A DNA stretch of 64,000 nucleotides from Orrella dioscoreae (GTDB lineage Bacteria > Pseudomonadota > Gammaproteobacteria > Burkholderiales > Burkholderiaceae_B), in contig NZ_LT907988.1 of NCBI RefSeq assembly GCF_900089455.2, forward strand, positions 4,278,001-4,342,000, written 5' to 3'. Positions 1 through 8,396 of the stretch are shown here, piece after piece; position 1 is the first letter of the stretch; each line of letters starts with the position of its first letter. The translations under genes were made by a program, and so were the position numbers. The notes beneath the pieces were generated by a model, which worked only from the letters and a program-made list of their open reading frames with translations, was not told where the DNA came from and searched no databases.

Positions 1-50
1 TCGCGGCGCCGGGCTTTTTGTTTGGTATCGCCCAATGGCGAGTCCAGAAA

Positions 51-332
51 TCAACCTCTTGGATACTCACGGCGCGCATGCAGGACACTCACGACTTCCA
101 GGTGAGTCACCATGACGCGATACACGAGGATGTAGTTGGCTGAGATGACTAGCTCACGGGTGCCAGCGACGCGTCCAGGCCTGAACCACTCTGGATGCCT
201 GGCAGCAGACAGGGTTGCCTCCGACACGAGACGCTTCATCTTTCGTGCAGCGCCGGGACTGTCTTCCGTGATGAATGCCAGGATGGCCATCAGGTCAGCG
301 CGCGCGCTGGCGCGCCATTGAACAGGCAACAT
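51..332 (-). CDS. RelE/ParE-family toxin
   Basis: A 93-residue protein with the RelE/ParE toxin fold signature: an early 'RASARADLMAILAFI' helix, a central basic 'RPGRVAGTRELVI' segment and a C-terminal 'VVSVLHARREYP' strand holding the usual H-x-R-R residues. The family cleaves ribosome-bound mRNA (RelE) or poisons gyrase (ParE); which applies cannot be read here. I chose the ATG at 332, preceded by AGGGA, because residues from the longer frame (start 425) overlap the upstream antitoxin and do not look like toxin. It lies 58 bp downstream of the antitoxin on the same strand, the standard antitoxin-first order. Confidence 0.8.
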   Translation of the reverse strand: MLPVQWRASARADLMAILAFITEDSPGAARKMKRLVSEATLSAARHPEWFRPGRVAGTRELVISANYILVYRVMVTHLEVVSVLHARREYPRG

Positions 333-390
333 CTTCCCTACTGCTCCCCATGGATTCAGTCCGTGTCGGGCACTTGGCCCTGGCGCTTGC

Positions 391-594
391 TTACTTCTGG
401 GAGAGGTGAGGCGAGTCGGCCTCAAGCGTGTCGATCAACACATCCACTTCAGCCATGACATCATCGTGCGATGCCAATGGGCGGGGATCGGCCAAGCTGG
501 CCTCGACACGCGCACGGAACCAGTGATCATGACTGATCGCCTGGGCATCGGCGGAAGATGCCGACCTGCGGGAAGATTTCAATAAAGGACTCAT
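391..594 (-). CDS. RelB-like antitoxin of the adjacent toxin
   Basis: A 67-residue protein containing 'HDHWFRARVEASLADPRP' and 'HDDVMAEVDVLI', a pattern I know from small antitoxins paired with RelE/ParE toxins. The N-terminal third is Ser/Arg-rich and probably disordered; the C-terminal part would wrap the toxin. The ATG at 594 has a GGAG seven bases upstream. It is the first gene of a two-gene operon with the toxin at 51-332. Such operons are normally autorepressed, but I see no clear operator palindrome in the 144 bp between it and htpG. Confidence 0.7.
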   Translation of the reverse strand: MSPLLKSSRRSASSADAQAISHDHWFRARVEASLADPRPLASHDDVMAEVDVLIDTLEADSPHLSQK

Positions 595-680
595 GCCGCG
601 CTCCGTAGAGCACTCATTCTACGATCAGGCAGCGCCACCGTCGACGGACCAAAACATCCACGGGACGTTGCGCCCATCGG

Positions 681-716
681 AAAAAGAAAACGCGGCCCAC
701 CCGCTCGGCCGCGTTT
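681..716 (-). terminator. Rho-independent terminator of htpG
   Basis: A 10-bp perfect stem (688-697 with 707-716, AAACGCGGCC/GGCCGCGTTT) with a 9-nt loop, followed on the minus strand by a T-rich run. It sits 23 bp past the htpG stop codon. Confidence 0.85.
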
Positions 717-738
717 CCTTCAAACCAATGACCTGGGA

Positions 739-2655
739 TCAACGCGCCAGCAGCAGCGCATTCACCCGCTTCACGAACGCAGAGGGGTCGGCCAGTTGCG
801 CGCCATCCGCCAGCAAGGCCTGGTCCAGCAGCAGGTTCGCCCAGTCGCCGAACTCCGCATCCTGCGCATCGCGAATCCGCGCCACCAGCGCGTGGTCCGG
901 ATTGATCTCCAGCACGGGCTTCACCTCGGGCGCTTCCTGGCCGGCGTTCTTCAGCATGCGCAGCAGGTGCGGGCTGAGCTCGTGCTCGCCCACCACCACG
1001 CAAGCCGGCGAATCGACCAGGCGCAGCGTGACGCGAACTTCCTTGACCTTGTCGGCCAGCGCGGTCTGCAGGCGCTCGACCAGCGGCTTGAACTGCTCGG
1101 CCACCTCGGTCTGGCGCTTCTTTTCCTCGTCATCGGCCAGGCTTTCCAGGTCCAGGCCGCCCTTGGCGACCGAGGACAGCGGCTTGCCATCGAACTCGCG
1201 CAGGTGCGACAGCATCCACTCGTCCACGCGGTCGGTCAGCAGCAGCACTTCCAGGCCCTTCTTGCGGAAGATCTCCAGGTGCGGGCTGGCCGACGCCGCG
1301 GCCACGGAATCAGCCGTGACGTAGTAGATCTTGTCCTGGCCTTCCTTCATGCGCGACACATAATCGGCCAGCGACACCGTCTGCGCGCCGCCTTCGGTGC
1401 TGGTCGACGCGAAGCGCAGCAGCTTGGCGATGCGCTCCTGGTTGGCGGGGTCTTCGCCCGTGCCTTCCTTCAGCACCTGGCCGAACTCGGCCCAGAAAGC
1501 CGCGTAGTCGTCCTGCCGGTTTTCCGCCAGGTCTTCCAGCAGCGACAGGATGCGCTTGGCCGAGCCCTCACGGATGGCGCGCACGTCACGGCTTTCCTGC
1601 AGGATCTCGCGCGAGACGTTCAGCGGCAGGTCGGCCGAGTCGATCACGCCGCGCACGAAACGCAGGTAAGACGGCAGCAGCTGCTCGGCGTCGTCCATGA
1701 TGAACACGCGCTTCACGTACAGCTTCACGCCACGGCGGGCATCGCGGTCCCACATGTCGAAGGGGGCCTGCTTGGGGATGTACAGCAGCTGGGTATATTC
1801 GCTGCGGCCTTCGACGCGGTTGTGCGTCCACGCGGCCGGGTCCTGGAAATCGTGCGAGACGTGCTTGTAGAACTCGCGGTACTGCTCGTCTGTCACGTCC
1901 GACTTGCTGCGCGTCCACAGGGCATTGGCCTGGTTCACGCTTTCCCATTCGTCGGTCCTCACCTGCTCCGACTTCTCGGCGTCGTAATCTTCCTTGCGCA
2001 TCTGGATGGGCAGGGAGATGTGGTCGGAATAGCGGCGCAGCACGCTGCGCAGGCGCCAGCCGTCCAGGAAGTCGTCCTCGTCGGCGCGCAGGTGCAAGGT
2101 CACTTCCGTGCCGCGATCGGCCTTCTCCACCTGGGCCACGCTGAACTCGCCCTGGCCGTCGGATTCCCAGCGCACCGCCTGGTCGGCGGGCAGGCCGGCG
2201 CGGCGGCTGACCACGGTGACCTTGTCGGCCACGATGAAGGACGAATAGAAGCCCACGCCGAACTGGCCGATCAGCTGCGCGTCCTTCTGCTTGTCGCCCG
2301 TCAGGCGCGAGAAGAACTCCTTGGTGCCCGAGCGCGCGATGGTGCCCAGGTTGGCCACCGCCTCGTCGCGCGACAGGCCGATCCCGTTGTCCGACAGCGT
2401 GATCGTGCGCGCGTCCTTGTCGAAATCGATACGGATGCGCAGCTCGCTGTCGCCTTCCAGCAGCGCGGGGTTGTCGATGGACTCGAAACGCAGCTTGTCG
2501 CAGGCGTCCGATGCGTTCGACACCAGCTCGCGCAGGAAGATCTCCTTGTTGCTGTAGAGCGAGTGGATCATCAGGTGCAGCAGTTGCTTCACCTCGGCCT
2601 GGAAGCCCAGGGTTTCGGCAGGCGCGGCGGTCGCGGAAGAGGCTTGTTCGGTCAT
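739..2655 (-). CDS. htpG: Chaperone protein HtpG (Hsp90)
   Basis: A 638-residue Hsp90 of full length. The N-terminal GHKL ATPase domain shows '[14 protein letters not shown]' (ATP lid Asn), 'DNGIG' and '[15 protein letters not shown]'. The middle domain has 'LYVKRVFI' and 'NVSREILQ', and the C-terminal dimerization domain runs to the end. It is a cytosolic ATP-dependent chaperone that remodels client proteins with DnaK. It is followed by a strong terminator and starts about 175 bp from the divergent tRNA-Leu, so it is probably monocistronic. Nothing is unusual in its motifs. Confidence 0.98.
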   Translation of the reverse strand: MTEQASSATAAPAETLGFQAEVKQLLHLMIHSLYSNKEIFLRELVSNASDACDKLRFESIDNPALLEGDSELRIRIDFDKDARTITLSDNGIGLSRDEAVANLGTIARSGTKEFFSRLTGDKQKDAQLIGQFGVGFYSSFIVADKVTVVSRRAGLPADQAVRWESDGQGEFSVAQVEKADRGTEVTLHLRADEDDFLDGWRLRSVLRRYSDHISLPIQMRKEDYDAEKSEQVRTDEWESVNQANALWTRSKSDVTDEQYREFYKHVSHDFQDPAAWTHNRVEGRSEYTQLLYIPKQAPFDMWDRDARRGVKLYVKRVFIMDDAEQLLPSYLRFVRGVIDSADLPLNVSREILQESRDVRAIREGSAKRILSLLEDLAENRQDDYAAFWAEFGQVLKEGTGEDPANQERIAKLLRFASTSTEGGAQTVSLADYVSRMKEGQDKIYYVTADSVAAASASPHLEIFRKKGLEVLLLTDRVDEWMLSHLREFDGKPLSSVAKGGLDLESLADDEEKKRQTEVAEQFKPLVERLQTALADKVKEVRVTLRLVDSPACVVVGEHELSPHLLRMLKNAGQEAPEVKPVLEINPDHALVARIRDAQDAEFGDWANLLLDQALLADGAQLADPSAFVKRVNALLLAR

Positions 2656-2830
2656 GGTCTCTTTAGCTGTGTTGGGGTTGGCGAAGGGGCGGCGCGGCTA
2701 ACCGTGGCGGCGCCCATTGGGGGGCCAGATGGGGGTAGTGGCGGGAATTTCAAGACCGCCTATAATGGCCGACTTCGCTACGCGCATGCAGCGCTGGCTC
2801 CCCGCCAGCACAGAGGCTCATGCGCCACTC

Positions 2831-2915
2831 GCCCGAGTGGTGAAATTGGTAGACGCAGGGGACTCAAAATCCCCCGCCGCAAGGCGTGCCGGTTCGATTC
2901 CGGCCTCGGGCACCA
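2831..2915 (+). tRNA. tRNA-Leu (anticodon CAA)
   Basis: An 85-nt gene with encoded CCA. The acceptor stem pairs GCCCGAG (2831-2837) with CTCGGGC (2905-2911), A73 is at 2912 and CCA at 2913-2915. The anticodon stem GGGGA/TCCCC closes a CTCAAAA loop giving anticodon CAA. A long variable arm (class II) and the T-loop GGTTCGATTCC are present. Its 3' half is repeated at 17294 and, decayed, at 18793, so it is the integration site of the islands. Confidence 0.97.
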
Positions 2916-2923
2916 TTCAAAAA
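2861..2923 (+). repeat. attL: tRNA-Leu 3' half, direct repeat copy 1
   Basis: A 63-bp stretch from the anticodon loop through the CCA end plus 8 bp. It is identical to 17294-17356. Similarity continues with mismatches for about 45 bp past the exact repeat (to about 2967 versus 17400). This is the left end of the 14.5-kb island and keeps the tRNA whole. Confidence 0.93.
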
Positions 2924-2998
2924 CTTCTAAGAAATCAACAACTTGGAAGTGTTCGCAGCACAAACCCCGTACCAGGGGATTTCTTGAGAAAGTGGTCA

Positions 2999-3017
2999 GG
3001 TACAGTTTCGGTACAGT
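2999..3017 (+). promoter_or_regulatory. Arm-type repeat pair, left end
   Basis: Two copies of GGTACAGT at 2999-3006 and 3010-3017, starts 11 bp apart, between attL and the integrase start. The same pair with the same spacing occurs at the right end (17157 and 17168). Probable integrase arm or recombination-directionality-factor sites; the function is inferred. Confidence 0.6.
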
Positions 3018-3048
3018 GATGCGGCGCTAGCCCCACACCGGAGCACTC

Positions 3049-4152
3049 ATGGCTACGATTGTTAAGACTTCCTCGGGGACTTGGAAAGCCCTCATCCGCA
3101 AGACAGGCTGGCCGGCCACGGCCAAGACGTTCCGCACCAAGCGGGACGCCGAAGACTGGGCGCGCCGTACCGAAGACGAGATGGTACGTGGCGTATACAT
3201 CCAGCGAGCGCCCGCCGAGCGCATGACCGTCGAAGCGGCCTTGGCCCGCTACCTCAAGGAAGTCACGCCCACCAAGCGGGCCTCGACCCAAGCCGGCGAA
3301 CACAAGAAAGCGCAGGTCATCATCCGGCATCTTGGCAAGTATTCGCTGGCCGCCCTGAACGCCGAGATCGTGGCGCAGTTCCGCGACACGCGGTTGGCCG
3401 GCGACCCCGACAAAAACGGCAAGCTGCGGCCGCGCAGTAACAACACGGTACGCTTGGAACTGGCGTTGCTGGGCCACCTGTTCACCGTCGCCATCAAGGA
3501 ATGGGGCATTGGCCTGCCCTTCAATCCCGTATCCAACATTCGCCGCCCGGCTCCCGGCTCTGGCCGCAACCGGCGATTGACCCCGGAAGAACAGAACCGC
3601 CTGCTGCAAGCCGTGGATAAGCACTCGAACCCGATGTTCGGCTGGATTGTCCGTATTGCCGTGCAGACCGGTATGCGGCTGTCTGAGATTGCCACGCTGC
3701 GCATACGGCAAGTGGACATCGAGCGGCGCGTCGTTCGGCTGGAGCACACCAAGAACTCTTCGCCCCGTACCGTCCCTCTGACGGCCGAGGCAACGCGTGT
3801 GTTCACTGAGGCACTTGCCAATCCCGTGCGACCTGCTGAAACCGAATTGGTGTTCTTCGGCGAACCCGGCCGAGATGGCATACGTCGCCCCTACCTGTTC
3901 GACAAGGCGTGGACCGATGCCAAGCGCGCAGCGGGCCTTGAGGACTTCCGCTTTCATGACCTGCGGCATGAGGCTGTCAGCCGGTTCGTGGAAGCCGGCT
4001 TGAGCGATCAAGAGGTGTCGGCCATCAGCGGCCACAAGTCGATGCAGATGCTCAAGCGCTATACACATCTGCGGGCGGAAGACTTGGTGCAGAAGCTGGA
4101 TCGTATTCCGAGCCTAAGCGCTCACGATCCAGCAACAAGGGGTACTGAATAG
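3049..4152 (+). CDS. int: Tyrosine recombinase, island integrase
   Basis: A 367-residue phage-type integrase. An N-terminal arm-binding region (1-60) is followed by a SAM-like core-binding domain (about 60-165) and a catalytic domain. The catalytic set is complete: R210 ('QTGMRLSEI'), K235 ('HTKNSS'), H303 and R306 ('HDLRHEAVSRF'), H329 ('SGHKSMQ') and Y338 ('LKRYTH'). It starts 134 bp downstream of the tRNA-Leu CCA end, the usual place for an enzyme recombining into that tRNA. Fragments of two related integrase genes lie at 17401-17505 and 18934-19003, so this is the only intact copy of three. Confidence 0.95.
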   Translation: MATIVKTSSGTWKALIRKTGWPATAKTFRTKRDAEDWARRTEDEMVRGVYIQRAPAERMTVEAALARYLKEVTPTKRASTQAGEHKKAQVIIRHLGKYSLAALNAEIVAQFRDTRLAGDPDKNGKLRPRSNNTVRLELALLGHLFTVAIKEWGIGLPFNPVSNIRRPAPGSGRNRRLTPEEQNRLLQAVDKHSNPMFGWIVRIAVQTGMRLSEIATLRIRQVDIERRVVRLEHTKNSSPRTVPLTAEATRVFTEALANPVRPAETELVFFGEPGRDGIRRPYLFDKAWTDAKRAAGLEDFRFHDLRHEAVSRFVEAGLSDQEVSAISGHKSMQMLKRYTHLRAEDLVQKLDRIPSLSAHDPATRGTE

Positions 4153-4318
4153 CTTTTCACTAATGAGTAAGGAGCTTTTTTTGTTTCACGATGACTCCAG
4201 TACCGCAATGTGGCGGGAAGGGGCAAGCCCAACCCGTGCTCTGAAGGCGAAACCAGACAGGTATGCGTTTTATGCCATGCCCATGCGCTAAATGCCCCGA
4301 GTCTGCGGCCCCCTGTCG

Positions 4319-5473
4319 CTACTGAGTCTCCATCGCCTGGTAGATGTTGGCGATGCGGTAGAAAGCCTCCTTGGGTTCCCACGGCGGCATCTGCTGGCCT
4401 TTGGGGTGTTCGTCGGGGTAGGTCTTGACCAGCGAGAAGCTCATCATGTCCATATCCTTGGCACCCACATCGTGGCGGTACGTCGGGAACGAGAACACAT
4501 AGATGAATACGCCATCGACCCCAGCGTCGGCACCGCTCAATAACCCTAGCTGTTCCTCGACGTAATCCGCCTGTTCGCGCTCGCTGCGTGTCGGTACCAC
4601 GTCATCCCTGAATATGCCCGACCCATCGGGGTTGGTGCCCAGCAGGTTCATGAAACCACCGGCCCCCAATTTTCCCGCGCCTTCGTATGCGCAAGAGCCG
4701 ACTTCCATCACGATGATCGGCTTGTTCAGGCGATAGCGATCCAGTGCACCGACATATTCTTCGGCAGATTCACTTGCTCGGTAGTGGTCAAGACCAACAA
4801 TATCAAACAGGCTCCAGTCCACTTGCTCCCACATGCCGGAGGAATACGTAACGCGCCCCTGGTAGGCGACGCGAACGCCCTGAACAATCTGTGCCAATGT
4901 GCCGTTGAGCAGCGCCATTTGATGCTGCGCCCGTGCCGTGCCGTCCTCGCTCTGGTCGGCGGTCGCCAGACTCACCACGCCCTGCACGCGCTCCATAATC
5001 GTGGCGCCATCAAAGATGCCTTCGTTGAACAGCGTCATTTCGCAACCGGCCACGAAAACGATATCCACGCCTTCCTGCCGCAACTGCTCGGCCGCCTTGG
5101 CCGCTTCGGCAAAGTAGGCCGGCAGCTCGCCAATGTTCACGTTCATCTTCCACGGATTGAAGAAAACGGTCAGCCCAGCCTTGTGCGCTAGGCGTGATGC
5201 GATCACCAGGCGCTCGACTTCCTCGCCTTCGATGCGGATAGCGTTGGCATGCAACTGCGTGGCAATTGCCTGGATGTCGTGGGCCACCAGTTCGGGGTTA
5301 AACGGTTCTACGGAATACGGATTGTTGGCCGTGAATCTGAGGCCAACGTCGTAGACGACGCCGCGATATTTCATGGGGTGGGCTCCTTTTGCGTGGGTGA
5401 AGCGGGATAACGGTGCAAGCGCGGCCAACGAAGCTGCGGCTGCGGTGAATTTGATGAGGGTTCTGCGTTGCAT
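4319..5473 (-). CDS. Tat-exported TIM-barrel (glycoside-hydrolase-like) protein
   Basis: A 384-residue protein starting at 'MQRRTLIKF', a twin-arginine signal followed by an Ala/Leu-rich segment ending near 'FTHA'. I chose this ATG (5473) over one six codons upstream because only it puts the RR motif at the N-terminus. The mature part has TIM-barrel strand patterns ('GLTVFFNPWKMN', 'FDIVGLDHYR'). Two acidic strand ends could be acid/base ('VAGCEMTLFNEG') and nucleophile ('PIIVMEVGSCAYEG') of a clan GH-A hydrolase. From memory, actinobacterial relatives are sometimes labelled 'abortive infection protein'; nothing here proves that role. It is convergent with the integrase and transcribed alone. 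The substrate is unknown. Confidence 0.6.
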   Translation of the reverse strand: MQRRTLIKFTAAAASLAALAPLSRFTHAKGAHPMKYRGVVYDVGLRFTANNPYSVEPFNPELVAHDIQAIATQLHANAIRIEGEEVERLVIASRLAHKAGLTVFFNPWKMNVNIGELPAYFAEAAKAAEQLRQEGVDIVFVAGCEMTLFNEGIFDGATIMERVQGVVSLATADQSEDGTARAQHQMALLNGTLAQIVQGVRVAYQGRVTYSSGMWEQVDWSLFDIVGLDHYRASESAEEYVGALDRYRLNKPIIVMEVGSCAYEGAGKLGAGGFMNLLGTNPDGSGIFRDDVVPTRSEREQADYVEEQLGLLSGADAGVDGVFIYVFSFPTYRHDVGAKDMDMMSFSLVKTYPDEHPKGQQMPPWEPKEAFYRIANIYQAMETQ

Positions 5474-5584
5474 AGTGTCCAGTGCTGACATTCGACAATT
5501 GGAAGTAGATCTTTCTGTAATCAGCGCTTACTCCTTGAGAGGGTTGCGACACTCCCGAAACCCAACGCTTCTGTTCACACAAGT

Positions 5585-6259
5585 CTAGTCGAGATGTTGC
5601 TCACCACCGGAACGCACGTCCGACTCAGCAAGCCACGCTTCGCGCCCATATCGGTATCCGGGCCACTCATCAGCGAGTGCTACCTCATGCTTCAGCAGAC
5701 GCTTGGCAAATGCCGCCAATGCGCGAATATCCGTTTCGGAGCGGACCTCAAGCGGCGCAACTAGATCAATTGTAGTTGCTGTCGAACACCAACCAATGCG
5801 AATCCAAGGGGTAACGTCGAAATCAATGCCGGCATCTTCCAGTTCGCTTTCTGTCTTTCTGACGGCATCAAAATAGGCCCGCCATTCCTCTGTCGGAACC
5901 TGTAGCGTTGTACTCACGACTTTCTTTCTTGAGCGACCAAGCTTTCGCCATTGTTTGGTGCTGGCGATCCCCTCATAAAAGCAGGCGTCAAAGACATCGA
6001 GCGTGCTCGGCTCAGGCACATCAGCCATCGCCTTTGCTTCTACCGCATCCCGGTAGACACACCGAGGATGACGCCAGAACACAAGCACACGACGGCCATT
6101 CAGAACGAACCCTACGTCATCCCACCAAGACAATGCTGCGCGTTCGCTTTCTGGCGGATAGGCATGAGGGATATACAGACCATTATCAAGCCGCCAAGGG
6201 TTATGTCTATGGAACTCTCGCATCCTGCGGCGTATGCGTTCGACATAAGGATTTTTCAT
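5585..6259 (-). CDS. Hypothetical island protein
   Basis: I do not recognise this protein of 224 residues (237 if a TTG at 6298 is used). I prefer the ATG at 6259 ('MKNPYVERIRRRM'), although neither start has a clear ribosome-binding site. It is soluble, Trp- and Arg-rich, with no signal peptide or membrane segment. An N-terminal basic helix precedes 'GRRVLVFWRHPRCVYRD', an all-beta-looking middle and an acidic C-terminus. It lies about 110 bp upstream of the exported TIM-barrel gene on the same strand, so the two might be cotranscribed cargo. No functional claim is made. Confidence 0.5.
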   Translation of the reverse strand: MKNPYVERIRRRMREFHRHNPWRLDNGLYIPHAYPPESERAALSWWDDVGFVLNGRRVLVFWRHPRCVYRDAVEAKAMADVPEPSTLDVFDACFYEGIASTKQWRKLGRSRKKVVSTTLQVPTEEWRAYFDAVRKTESELEDAGIDFDVTPWIRIGWCSTATTIDLVAPLEVRSETDIRALAAFAKRLLKHEVALADEWPGYRYGREAWLAESDVRSGGEQHLD

Positions 6260-6477
6260 AGGACCAACACACTCTGATTTCAAAAAACGGTATAGCAAAC
6301 CTAATGCCCCCGTGGTGGGTACACCAAGAAACGGGGAACGGAGTGACCAGCGTCAGGCCATTCGGGGCATTCAGATTTTGTGGATGTAGCGCCAGACCGC
6401 GCAATCACTACATCGCAGAAGCCACCTTGATGCTCACTTTATCAAGTGCTTGTTATCGTACAGCGAGACGGGGTAGA

Positions 6478-6545
6478 GCCAGCTTCTTTCCCGAGCTGGT
6501 TAGGTTTCCACCATTCGCCTGTTTATCCTGCCGGAGTCCGGGGCG
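6478..6545 (+). other. Candidate origin of transfer (oriT)
   Basis: TATCCTGC at 6524-6531 matches the IncP/MOBP nic core (YATCCTG with the nick after G). About 24 bp upstream is an inverted repeat CCAGCT/AGCTGG (within 6479-6501), similar in layout to the accessory-protein repeat beside RP4 nic. Just after it is a short palindrome, CCGGAGTCCGG. It lies in an 860-bp gene-free stretch on the same strand as, and upstream of, mobC and a MOBP relaxase. Confidence 0.55.
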
Positions 6546-6687
6546 AGACCTGAGCGTCAAGGGTGCAGATATCGGTTTAATGTCGTTGAATGGTTTTAAG
6601 CTGGTAGTGACATTACTAGCCAGCCTTGCTAGGATTAGATTGCGACGTCTGGTTCCTAGCAGGTATCTGCGAGAATTAGAGTACCGA

Positions 6688-6715
6688 AGCCCCGTGATGA
6701 TGTCACGGGGCTTTT
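6688..6715 (+). terminator. Rho-independent terminator with no assigned gene
   Basis: A perfect 10-bp stem AGCCCCGTGA/TCACGGGGCT (6688-6697 with 6703-6712) followed by TTTT. There is no convincing plus-strand coding sequence upstream between 6300 and 6688. It may end a non-coding transcript across the oriT region, which also holds an imperfect hairpin around 6624-6663, or it may shield the origin. Confidence 0.75.
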
Positions 6716-6839
6716 GTACTTTTACGGTCGGCACATAATCATTCTTCAATGCCCATCACCCTCGGCCCGACCTCTGACAGCTTCCGTTGATCCATCGCAC
6801 CGGCCATCCTTGCCGCTATCGGATGTGAACACGCGCACA

Positions 6840-7075
6840 TCGTTGGAAATTTTCCACAAAATTTTTCAAGCCAAAATCTGGTTTCGATACTGAAAAAGGG
6901 CGGCTGCGAAGCCATCTTATAAGCCATTGATTTCCAGATTGATTTGGTTCAACTCGACCATTTCCAAAAATCCAATATGCCCTATCTTGGCATTTGCCGA
7001 TGAATAATCTTGGCTTTTGCTGATACCCTATTTTGGTCTTTTAAATCAATGACTTAAGTTTGACATTAATGCTCT
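6840..7075 (+). other. Candidate vegetative origin: DnaA box plus iteron-like repeats
   Basis: TTTTCCACA at 6850-6858 fits the DnaA-box consensus TTWTNCACA. An AT-rich stretch follows, then repeats at 6984-7001 and 7007-7024 (16 of 18 identical) and a weaker third copy at 7030-7047. Starts are 23 bp apart, typical of plasmid iterons. The array lies 76 bp upstream of an HTH gene and a replication-type gene. Function is inferred from this arrangement. Confidence 0.5.
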
Positions 7076-7122
7076 CACGGTAAAGACTGGCATTACCTAC
7101 GGTGAACTTGTGAGGCATATGA

Positions 7123-7392
7123 ATGACTACTGGAGAATACTTGTTGGGACGGTTTGGCCCGTTGATGAGCATCGTTGACGTTGCCACGTTGCTAGGCCGA
7201 TCTCCCGATGGCGTCCGCGTGGCGCTTTATACCGATACCGATTTTTCGCGCAAGCTGAAACCCGCCATGCTGCGTGTTGGCCGTCGTGTCTACTTTCGGA
7301 CATTACAGGTCACGGAAGCGCTGGATCTGGACCAGCCGACAGACGATGAAATCACGCCCGCTGAGGCCGCTACGCGAGGGCCGCGCGCATGA
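7123..7392 (+). CDS. Small helix-turn-helix DNA-binding protein
   Basis: An 89-residue protein with a predicted HTH near residues 15-40 ('SIVDVATLLGRSPDGVRVAL') and a wing-like 'LRVGRRVYFRT', resembling excisionase/MerR-type HTH proteins found beside plasmid replication genes. It is the first of four genes coupled by 4-bp ATGA overlaps (7389, 8393, 8932), starting 76 bp after the iteron-like repeats. It could be a replication accessory protein, a regulator of the operon, or a recombination directionality factor; the sequence does not decide between these. Confidence 0.65.
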   Translation: MTTGEYLLGRFGPLMSIVDVATLLGRSPDGVRVALYTDTDFSRKLKPAMLRVGRRVYFRTLQVTEALDLDQPTDDEITPAEAATRGPRA

Positions 7393-8396
7393 GTCGGCAA
7401 CGAACCATCAACGACCAGATATGGCGCTCAAATCGCCTGTCAGGCTGCACGGTTGAAGACCGCTATGCGCTGTTCTACTTCCTGACCTCGCCATTCAGCA
7501 ACGTCATCGGCGCGTATGAAATCGTCCTGCGTGTTGCAGCGTCGGAAATGGGCTGGGATGTCGAGTCTCAATTGATGAACGTCATCCGCCGTCTCGTCGA
7601 TGCTGACCTCATCTATTTCGACGCTGATGCCAACCACGTTTGGGTCAAAGTCTGGTGGGACCACAACTCCGCCAAGATGGCGGTCGCATCCACGCTCAGG
7701 AAGAAAACACTCGAACAGATTGCGGCCCTGCCCGAGCGCTGGCGCAACGACTACGTGGGCGACTTCATCAATCGACTGCCCGCCGACGAACCATTGCGCG
7801 ATACGGTAGCCATGGCACTGGCATATCCTAGCGATAGGGTATCGACAGCCTATGCAGACCCTAGCGATAGCCCATCACCGATTCAAAGCGGAAAAATTGA
7901 CGCCGTTATAAATCAAGGTGTTAGCGAACCCGATACCCTATCCATACCCTATCGACAGGGTACGGATAGGCGGCCGGGTAACACTACTACTAACACTAAC
8001 TCTATCTATAACACTACTACTACAACGGGAGCCGACCACGGCCTGCAATACCCAAGCTCGCTGGTCCCTGCTGAAAGGATGTCGATTCAGAATCTGATCG
8101 CCAACATTCCCACCGATAGCGCTCAGGCTTTGCTTGATGAACTGGAAGGCGCAATCAAGAAGCCGGGCACCATCAGAACGTCGAAGGTTGCGTACCTCAA
8201 GGGACTTGTTGACCGTCACCGCACAGGCGGATTCGTGCCGTCCGCCGGCATTCAGGTAGCAACGAGAAGGGAGCGCCACGCGGCCAGCGTGAACGTGTGC
8301 ACATCGGAAGCGCCATCACTCAGCAAGGCTGAATCTCAGGCCCGGCTGCAAGACCTCAAAGCTCAACTGAGCATGCACACGAGGATGCCACGATGA
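7389..8396 (+). CDS. Putative replication-associated winged-helix protein
   Basis: A 335-residue protein. Residues 1-100 resemble the N-terminal winged helix of phage replisome organisers ('TINDQIWRSNRLSGCTVEDR', 'LVDADLIYF'). A low-complexity Asn/Thr linker around residues 198-214 comes from ACT-rich DNA. The C-terminal helical part is polar. I infer replication initiation from the fold hint and from upstream iterons and a DnaA box. The coding sequence contains a 34-bp near-palindrome (7937-7970) sharing the CCCTATC core with the iteron region. It overlaps both neighbours by ATGA, so it is translationally coupled to the HTH gene and mobC. Confidence 0.5.
   Translation: MSRQRTINDQIWRSNRLSGCTVEDRYALFYFLTSPFSNVIGAYEIVLRVAASEMGWDVESQLMNVIRRLVDADLIYFDADANHVWVKVWWDHNSAKMAVASTLRKKTLEQIAALPERWRNDYVGDFINRLPADEPLRDTVAMALAYPSDRVSTAYADPSDSPSPIQSGKIDAVINQGVSEPDTLSIPYRQGTDRRPGNTTTNTNSIYNTTTTTGADHGLQYPSSLVPAERMSIQNLIANIPTDSAQALLDELEGAIKKPGTIRTSKVAYLKGLVDRHRTGGFVPSAGIQVATRRERHAASVNVCTSEAPSLSKAESQARLQDLKAQLSMHTRMPR
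7937..7970. repeat. 34-bp near-palindrome inside the replication-type gene
   Basis: The two 17-bp halves are complementary except at two pairs. Each half contains TACCCT followed by RTC. Related half-sites (CCTAGCGATAGG-like) occur at about 7824-7846 and 7859-7872. It could be a Rep-binding operator or an origin component. Confidence 0.6.

Noticed and set aside
796-3030. 744-codon open frame on the plus strand opposite htpG
   Set aside because: It is a shadow frame of the GC-rich htpG gene: His/Gln/Arg/Val-rich, no domain, and it runs through the tRNA.
6304-6738. 144-codon plus-strand frame over the oriT region
   Set aside because: It runs through the terminator at 6688-6715, has no ribosome site or domain, and its composition is not protein-like.
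7978-8030. ACT-rich short repeats as a possible CRISPR or microsatellite feature
   Set aside because: They are in-frame codons for an Asn/Thr linker in the replication-type protein; no spacer structure. No CRISPR array was seen anywhere in the window.
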